Shown: piece after piece, positions 1 through 6,300 of the stretch
Layout: every line of letters begins with the position of its first letter
Numbering within the stretch: the first letter of the stretch is position 1
NCBI GenBank assembly: GCA_902797565.1
Contig: CADBTO010000074.1
Location: 1 to 7,458 of the forward strand
Direction: 5' to 3'
DNA length: 7,458 bases
Source of the DNA: an uncultured Lachnospiraceae bacterium
GTDB lineage: Bacteria > Bacillota > Clostridia > Lachnospirales > Lachnospiraceae
Translations under genes and position numbers: made by a program
Notes under the pieces: generated by a model
What the model was told of the DNA's origin: nothing
Seen by the model: only the letters and a program-made list of their open reading frames with translations
Database searches by the model: none

Positions 1-12
1 CTTCGCACAGTC

Positions 13-33
13 GGAGTTTAATTTTAGAACTCC
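13..33. repeat. Short inverted repeat in the flank after the second kinase gene
   Basis: GGAGTT (13-18) and AACTCC (28-33) can pair around a 9-nt AT-rich loop. In the minus-strand transcript no U-run follows, so it is not a convincing terminator for this operon. On the plus strand a short TTTGTG follows, which could serve a convergent gene outside the window, but weakly. The rest of 1-64 shows no gene. Confidence 0.3.
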
Positions 34-57
34 TTTGTGTGCTTCTTTGTGTGCTTC
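34..57. repeat. Tandem 12-bp duplication downstream of the second kinase gene
   Basis: The unit TTTGTGTGCTTC occurs twice back to back (34-45 and 46-57) just after the gene's stop codon. It looks like a slippage product in non-coding DNA. No function is evident. Confidence 0.8.
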
Positions 58-64
58 CTCTATC

Positions 65-3000
65 TTACCGCTCCAATCGCGCAGACTGGCAGGAAAGAAC
101 CACCCTGTGCTCCCCCTGGCTCTCCCAGGCATTCTGGACGCGGTCAACCGGGACTTTCCAGCTGTCTTCATCCACCTTGACCAGGATCACCAGCACCTTT
201 CCCTGTGAAAACTGGAAGATCGTGTCACTGCAGCGCAAAGACTCTCTGGCGACCTCCACAAACTGCGCTGTAACTTCCGCCAAATCTATCCCATCCTCTT
301 TGGGTTCCAGTTCAAAACTGACAAACCGGATCTCCCAGGGATAATTGGATGAAAACCGTTCCAGATACTGGTATACCGTTCCAAACGCCTCCCTGCCGAC
401 CACATAGGCCCCGTTCGGCTCACTTCGCTCCGCAAAAAGCATCTGCAGCTGGCTCATACTGCCCTCCACGCCTTTTGCTTCTGCGTCCGCTTCTTTCTGG
501 CTCTGCCCGTACATCCGGCAGCCGTGCTTTCCTGCCTGCTTCACCTGGTACAGTGCTTCGTCCGCTTTCCGCAGCGCTTCTTCATAATCTGCTGCATGCT
601 CCGGAATGCAGGCCGCACCAATTGATACCCCCAGGGGTATCTGCATATCTTCGCCCATCAGCTCCTTCGCTGCACTGATGATCTTCTGGTTCAGGATCCG
701 CGTTTTCGCCTCCAGCATCGTCCGGTTCTTGGAATGGAGCGTATATACGATGAATTCATCTCCACCAACCCTTCCCACAATATCTCCCTGGCGCATACCG
801 GATGTCAGGAGTTTTGCAAAGCGGATCAGGATCTGGTCTCCCATATCATGCCCAAAGAAATCGTTGACCAGCTTGAAACTGTCCAAATCCACCATCAGCA
901 GCATCCCGCCCGCCTCCGGGATTGCCGCTTCAATCGCACTGCGGGTCGCCGCTTTATTCAATAGCCCGGTCATGGCGTCCGTATCCGCTTCCCGCGTCTT
1001 TTGCGCCACCTGGATGACCAGATTTTTCTGGAACCGGTCCAGGTCAATCGTATGCCGCACGCGCAGCAGCAATACTTCCGGTTCAAACGGTTTCTTAATG
1101 AAATCCATCGCCCCAAGGGAAAGCCCGCGGGTCTCCGCTCCCTGCCGCTCGTCACTGGTCAGGAAGATCACGGGGACGTCCTTCCCCTTCTCCGTCTTCC
1201 GCAGTTCCTCCAACGTCTCAAACCCGTCCATCCCAGGCATCTTCACATCCAAAAGCACCAGATCCGGCGCTCCCTTTTCCGCAATATAATCCATCATACC
1301 CTGGCCGGATTTCAGCGCTGTAACCCGGAGCCCTTCCTTGCTCAGGATCCGTCCCGCCAGTTTCAAATTCATGATATCATCATCGACCACCATTACCCAG
1401 TCTGCCACGACTCCATTCTCCTCTCGATCTTTTCTTCTATTCTTCTCCGCACCCGCAGGCTCCTTCGAAGGAACTTCCGCAAGCGCATCCGCATCCTTCC
1501 ATTCATATTTCCATGCTGCAAGATACCTTGCCAGCTTCTCTTCCAGCTCCCTGATCTCGATCGGCTTGGAAAGATAATCATCAAACCCCGCTTCCAGATA
1601 TTTCTCCCTTGCTCCAACAATCGCATTCGCCGTCAGTGCAATGACCGCCATCCCTTCCCGATGCAGGCCCTGCTTCCAGATTTCATCCAGCGTTTCCACA
1701 CCATCCATATTCGGCATCATATGATCCAAGAGCACGATATCATAAGCCTGTTCCCGGATCATCCGGAGCGCCTCTATCCCGGAATCCGCCTGATCCAACT
1801 GGATTGCGCTTCGTTTCAGCAGATTCTTTGCCACCTTCAGGTTCATCGCATTATCATCCACCACCAATACCCGCGCATGGGGCGCATAAAGAACCCGCTT
1901 TGCTCCGCCCGGCTGTTCCGGATTATTAACCCGTTTGCGATAATCCCCCAGCGGCTCACCGTCCACGATATCCTGCGCCAGAACAAATGAAAATTCCGAT
2001 CCTTTTCCGTATTCGCTCTCCACCTGCAGCTTGCTGTCCATCATATCCAGCAGATTCGTTACAATAGACATTCCAAGCCCCGTCCCTTCGATCGTCCGGT
2101 TTCGCTCCTCTTCAAGCCTCGAAAATGCTTCGAACAGCTTTTCCCGATCCTCTTCCTGGATACCGATGCCTGTATCCCGGACAGAAACTTCCAGAAACAC
2201 CGTTCCCTCTTCCCTGCGTTTTTCCCGGATCGAGAGCGTCACGGTTCCCTGCTGCGTATATTTGACTGCGTTTGTCAGAAGATTCATAATCACCTGGCTG
2301 ACACGTACATCATCCCCGTGCAGCACACTCGGCAAGTCCTCATCCACATCCACGACCAATGACAGCCGTTTTCCCCTTGCACGCTCCCGGATAGAATCCT
2401 CCAGTCCCTGGATCATCTCTGCCAGCCTGTAGTTCACCGGAAGAATATCCATCCGGCCATCCTCGATTTTTGAAAAATCCAGGATGCTGTTGATCAGCGC
2501 AAGCAGATTCTTCCCGGCAGACTGGATGCTCCCGGCATAATCCAGGATGTTCGTGTCACCGCTCTCGCGCAGGATCATCTCATTCATCCCCAGCACGGCA
2601 TTGATCGGTGTCCGGATCTCATGGGACATATTGGCCAAAAAATCGGATTTCGCCTGATTGGCCTCGTCTGCCAGCTGAACCAGTCGCTTCTGTTCCTCGT
2701 TCTTCTCCGCCAGTTCCTTGAGTTTCTCCTTGTATACCTTGTTCTGGAACCGGATAATGATCCCGATAATGATCGAAATGACCAGCAGGCTCTGCAGCGT
2801 ATCCACCAGCACCGCCAGCCTTGATTCCAGTTCGATCACGTGCTCCGGATGCAGATAACTTTCAATAAAGCAGAACAGGGTCGCCGCCACTTCCATCAGC
2901 AGCATGATGTAGCAGAGTTTCCCTTCGATCAGCAGGAAATTGAAGATCATGCCCAGCATGAACCAATAGCCCATGCCCCCGTACAGCCCGCCATCCGTAT

Positions 3001-3292
3001 AAAACATAACCGGAAACAGGACCAGCGTGATGACCGCGATAATCAAAAACGCCGCAAGGTCAATCTTTCCCTTGTAATTTCCAAGGTACAGGGAGCACGC
3101 CAGGACAAAGATCGCGCCAAAAATCGCGATCAGCTGGATTCTCGGCAGATGGATGACTGCGGAAACGATAATCGCAATCGTTCCTGCAGCAATCCCGCCC
3201 ACTGTCACAATATTAAACAGGGTCAGGCGAATATCCCCATCCACTTGCTTTGAAACGGGAAACCGACTGATTAGATTTTTTATCCACCTCAT
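65..3292 (-). CDS. Six-helix membrane hybrid histidine kinase with two receivers and a GGDEF diguanylate cyclase
   Basis: This protein joins kinase, receiver and c-di-GMP synthesis in one chain. Numbering is from the ATG at 3292 (about 1075 aa). It has six predicted membrane helices (roughly 24-48, 52-70, 77-97, 104-123, 126-144, 159-181), a charged coiled coil, HisKA (H224 in SHEIRTP), HATPase (N-box NLLTNAVKYT, DTGIGI, GTGLG), receiver 1 (DD pair, D523 in LLDHMMP, T554, K576), receiver 2 (D682 in LLDVKMP, FLTSD, KKPF), GGDEF (843-847, with RxxD I-site RQGD 834-837) and a degenerate GGDEF-like tail (about 960-1057). All kinase, receiver and cyclase key residues look intact. There is no HPt, EAL or HD-GYP domain. 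It follows the upstream HPt-bearing kinase by 5 nt, which suggests translational coupling and a shared relay. A longer in-frame GTG start at 3346 is possible, but its 18 extra residues overlap the previous gene and precede the natural MRWIKN start. The window has no recognisable DNA-binding regulator, so c-di-GMP is the likely output. Confidence 0.93.
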   Translation of the reverse strand: MRWIKNLISRFPVSKQVDGDIRLTLFNIVTVGGIAAGTIAIIVSAVIHLPRIQLIAIFGAIFVLACSLYLGNYKGKIDLAAFLIIAVITLVLFPVMFYTDGGLYGGMGYWFMLGMIFNFLLIEGKLCYIMLLMEVAATLFCFIESYLHPEHVIELESRLAVLVDTLQSLLVISIIIGIIIRFQNKVYKEKLKELAEKNEEQKRLVQLADEANQAKSDFLANMSHEIRTPINAVLGMNEMILRESGDTNILDYAGSIQSAGKNLLALINSILDFSKIEDGRMDILPVNYRLAEMIQGLEDSIRERARGKRLSLVVDVDEDLPSVLHGDDVRVSQVIMNLLTNAVKYTQQGTVTLSIREKRREEGTVFLEVSVRDTGIGIQEEDREKLFEAFSRLEEERNRTIEGTGLGMSIVTNLLDMMDSKLQVESEYGKGSEFSFVLAQDIVDGEPLGDYRKRVNNPEQPGGAKRVLYAPHARVLVVDDNAMNLKVAKNLLKRSAIQLDQADSGIEALRMIREQAYDIVLLDHMMPNMDGVETLDEIWKQGLHREGMAVIALTANAIVGAREKYLEAGFDDYLSKPIEIRELEEKLARYLAAWKYEWKDADALAEVPSKEPAGAEKNRRKDREENGVVADWVMVVDDDIMNLKLAGRILSKEGLRVTALKSGQGMMDYIAEKGAPDLVLLDVKMPGMDGFETLEELRKTEKGKDVPVIFLTSDERQGAETRGLSLGAMDFIKKPFEPEVLLLRVRHTIDLDRFQKNLVIQVAQKTREADTDAMTGLLNKAATRSAIEAAIPEAGGMLLMVDLDSFKLVNDFFGHDMGDQILIRFAKLLTSGMRQGDIVGRVGGDEFIVYTLHSKNRTMLEAKTRILNQKIISAAKELMGEDMQIPLGVSIGAACIPEHAADYEEALRKADEALYQVKQAGKHGCRMYGQSQKEADAEAKGVEGSMSQLQMLFAERSEPNGAYVVGREAFGTVYQYLERFSSNYPWEIRFVSFELEPKEDGIDLAEVTAQFVEVARESLRCSDTIFQFSQGKVLVILVKVDEDSWKVPVDRVQNAWESQGEHRVVLSCQSARLER
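122..415 (-). other. Degenerate GGDEF-like C-terminal domain
   Basis: Residues 960-1057 follow the outline of a GGDEF fold: GREAFGTVYQYLERF resembles the NRRAF start, WEIRFVSFELEP resembles the first core strand, FVEVARESLRCSDTIFQF resembles the helix and RxxD-strand region, and SQGKVLVILV stands where GGDEFxxL would be. The signature is lost (SQGK), and no DxDxFK metal site is seen. It is likely a pseudo-cyclase used for dimerisation, regulation or partner binding. The assignment rests on pattern alignment by eye. Confidence 0.5.
509..994 (-). other. Canonical GGDEF diguanylate cyclase domain with I-site
   Basis: This domain makes c-di-GMP from two GTP. It follows receiver 2. It opens with DTDAMTGLLNK, has the metal-binding MVDLDSFKLVND segment (D802) and GHDMGD, then RQGD (834-837) exactly five residues before GGDEF (843-847), and ends with a GVSIGAA and ADEALYQVKQAGK helix typical of the fold. 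Intact active site and RxxD predict an active, product-inhibited enzyme. Its receiver resembles those of PleD-like or RpfG-like regulators, so phosphorylation probably drives dimerisation. Confidence 0.9.
1520..2656 (-). repeat. Paralogous HisKA-HATPase-REC block, copy in the second kinase
   Basis: This block and 4120-5259 encode closely related HisKA-HATPase-REC segments in direct orientation about 2.6 kb apart. DNA similarity is high in places: 2565-2629 matches 5171-5235 at 62 of 65 positions. The copies are in the same codon phase (offset 2606 at HisKA, 2600 near the receiver end). Confidence 0.75.
2750..3223 (-). other. Six-helix membrane input domain of the second kinase
   Basis: Six hydrophobic segments occur with only short loops between them, so there is no extracellular sensor fold. 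The loop and helix around residues 98-112 carry the pattern FYTDGGLYGGMGYWF, Gly and aromatic rich. I do not recognise a named MASE or 7TMR family in it. It could sense a membrane-soluble or membrane-state signal, or serve as an anchor only. Confidence 0.7.
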
Positions 3293-3300
3293 ATGATTTA
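3290..3300 (-). promoter_or_regulatory. Stop-start junction between the two kinase genes, probable translational coupling
   Basis: On the minus strand the upstream gene ends in TAA (3300-3298), then ATCAT, then ATG (3292-3290). No good Shine-Dalgarno core precedes this ATG; the nearest purine-rich run is GCGGG. A ribosome finishing the first gene could restart here, which would tie the amounts of the two proteins together. The alternative GTG at 3346 has a weak GAGG about 10 nt upstream. Confidence 0.5.
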
Positions 3301-6300
3301 ACCCGCTATCTTCGCCGCAAGGGCACGGTAATCCACCAGGAAACACTCATGCTGTGCCTCAAGGAAGGCCGCATCCTCCTGCTCTGCCGCCTTTTCCAGC
3401 TGCAGCGCACGTTCGGACAGGTCTGCCGCGCCAATCGTCCGTGAGGTACTCTTGACTGCGTGCACCAGGATCTGGTAATTCTTCCAGTCTTTCTTCGTGT
3501 AATATTGCTGCAGTTCTCCTGCTTTGACAGGACAGGACTCTGCATAGTCCTGCAGGAGCTCCCGATAAAAATCCAAATCCCCTCCACTATAGCCTAAACC
3601 GCTCTTCGTGTCAATGCCGGCTTCGGCCAGCCGATCCTCCAGGGATACGGGGGATGCCGCTTTCACTGGTGCGGCCGCTTCCGGGCCAAACTCCAGGATC
3701 TCGTCTCCATCATCAGACTCGCCCGGGCCAAACTCCAGGATCTCGTCTCCATCATCAGCCCCGCCCGGACCAAACTCAAACACTTCCTCGCCATCCGCAC
3801 CACCCGGACCAAACTCCAACACCGCGTCTTCCGCTTCCACTCCTGCCCCTCCCGGTTCAAACTCCAGCGCCTCTTCTTCGGCTACGACCACTGCCCCTCC
3901 CGGTTCAAACTCCAGCGTCTCTTCTTCGGCTACGGCTGCTGCCTCTCCAAACTCCAGCGCCTCTCCTTCCTCTGCGCCCCCGGCTGCTCCCGGCTCAAAC
4001 TCCAGCGTCTCTTCTTCGGCTACGGCTACGGCCGCTCCAACCCCGGACACGCCTTCTGCTGCCGGTGCTTCTGTTGGCGCTTCTTCCTCCTGCTTCTGCC
4101 AGCTCACCAGCCCTTTCGGCAGATATTTCTCCAGCTTCTTTTGCAGGCTTTCCACCTCGATCGGTTTGGAAAGATAATCATCAAAGCCTGCTTCCAGATA
4201 TTTATCCCGCGCCCCCACTACAGCATTCGCCGTCAGGGCAATGACGGTCGTCCCATGCCCCAGAAGCTGCTTCGCCTGCATAACCTGCAGGGTCTCGATC
4301 CCATCCATCTTCGGCATCATATGATCCAGGAATACAATATGATAGTGCTTTTCCTGTACTATCCGAATTGCCTCTTCACCGGAAGAAGCCAGGTCCGGCA
4401 CAACTCCGCTGAGTTTCAGCAGGTTCCGCGCCACCTTCAGGTTCATCTCATTATCGTCCACCACCAGAATCTTCGCGCCGTCCGCCACCATCATCCGGCT
4501 TCCTGTTTCTGCCGCCCCCCGACGTGACAACGCAAGCCGCGACGCATAGTCGCCAATCGGCTCCTGATCCACAATCTCCTGCGTCAGTTCAAACGAAAAG
4601 ATCGAGCCTTTTCCATATACACTGTCCACATCCAGCTTGCTGTCCATCATCGCCAGCAGCTTTGTTACAATGGACATCCCAAGCCCCGTCCCCTCAATGT
4701 TCCGGTTCCGCTTTTCATCCAGCCGTTCGAACGATTCAAACAGCTTGCCCATATCTTCCTGGCGGATGCCGATCCCCGTATCCCGTACAGACACAGCCAG
4801 TACAACGACTCCACCTTTCCGCTCCGCTTCCCCGAACCGCAGTTCCACTTTCCCTGCTTCTGTATATTTTACAGCATTTGTCAAAAGATTCATGATGATC
4901 TGCCGGATCCGCACGTCATCCCCATACAGCATCGACGGCAAGCCCGCTTCCACTTCCACGTTGAATTCCAGGGATTTTGCCCTTGCACGCTCGCTGATGG
5001 AATGCACCAGGTCGTTGATAAGCGAGGACAGATCGTACTTCACAGGTTCGAGCGTCATTTTCCCGTCCTCGATCTTGGAAAAGTCCAAAATACTATTGAT
5101 CAGGGAAAGCAGCGTCCGTCCCGCAGACTGGATGTTTTCGGAATAATCCAGGATGCCCTCCTCTTTCGCCTCGCGCAGGATCATCTCGTTCATGCCCAGC
5201 ACGGCATTGATCGGTGTACGGATCTCATGGGACATCTGCGCCAGGAACTGGCTCTTTGCCTTCCCCGCCGCGATCGCCGCGTCCGCCGCGTCCTTCAGCT
5301 TCGCATTGGTACTGTCCTGCCAACGAATCAGATCCGAAAGCAGCCGATACACCAGCAGGATGCACACCAGAAATACCAGCAGGCAGATTCCGCTGTACAC
5401 AAAAACCCTGCCATAGATCCGCCCCATCCGGGATACCACATAGACCGTGAATTTTGATTCCGGATTCCGCGCCGCGATCAGGATCTTCCAGCTTCTGTCA
5501 TAATCCCGGATCAGCTGGGTTGTCCTTCCATCCGTCTTTGCCTCGCCATACACCAGTTCGGAAATATTCGTCGTCTTCTCCTGGCTCATCTGATAGCTTC
5601 CATACGGATGGTTGATAATCTCCCCTTCCGGATCAACCATAAATGCGTAACCCGTATCCGAATAGCTGTCTCCCAGGATATCGACCAGTTTGTCCATAAA
5701 GAAGTCAATCCCGAAAACGCCCAGGAACTCGCCCGTTTGAGAATCTTTGACAACCTTCGAGATCGTCAGGCAATAACCGCCGGTCTGGTCATCATAATAT
5801 GGTGCAGAAATGCTCCATCCCGTACTGGATGCCATCGTGTCTATATACCACTGCCGCTCTTCCACATGCCAGTCTGCATCCGGCTCCCAGCCATTATTCA
5901 TATAGACCGTGTGCTTCCGGTCCGGATTGGTCATATAACTCACCGAAATTTCCGGGTACTGCTCTGTGATCCGGTTCAGGTAGTCCACCGTCCCCTCATA
6001 ATCATCGAGCATTTCCGGATTCGTGGAAATCACACTGCAAAACATATCCAGAATGCTTTTCTGGGTATTGAGCCATTCCGAAAGCTTGAATTCATAGTTC
6101 TCCGCCTCACTTTGCATGAGCACATTCCCCCAGCGGTAGGTTGCTGAAACGTTGATATACAGGCTCACCAGCATGACCAGTACCATAAAGACCACGATGA
6201 TCCGTTGGAACTTCCTGCTCGTTCCGGTCTTCGCCTCCTGTTTCCGGCCATCCCCGCCAGACTTTTCCTGCCGGACAATGCTGGAATAGGACATCAGCTG

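Noticed and set aside
13..33. Inverted repeat considered as a rho-independent terminator of the operon
   Set aside because: The stem is only 6 bp with a 9-nt loop, and no U-run follows it in the minus-strand transcript.
606..1289. Plus-strand open frame of 227 codons
   Set aside because: It lies wholly opposite the canonical GGDEF and second receiver, and has no motif or plausible ribosome binding site that I can see.
1001..1990. Long plus-strand open frame of 329 codons opposite the receiver and GGDEF region
   Set aside because: It is antisense to conserved kinase, receiver and cyclase motifs, and its product is rich in His, Arg, Ile and Gln with no domain pattern; it is a by-product of codon use in the real gene.
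3679..4017. Regular DNA repeats that might suggest a CRISPR array
   Set aside because: The units are directly adjacent, with periods that are multiples of three and no unique 30-40 nt spacers, and they are translated in frame as an acidic linker.
3679..4017. Likeness of the DDGDEILEF units to the acidic hydrophobic tip of SSB
   Set aside because: SSB tips work at a free C-terminus; these units are internal and a folded HPt domain follows.
3608..4177. Plus-strand open frame giving a Ser, Pro and Ala rich repetitive protein
   Set aside because: It is the antisense reading of the LEF-repeat linker; the repeats have the expected acidic in-frame meaning on the minus strand inside an intact domain series.
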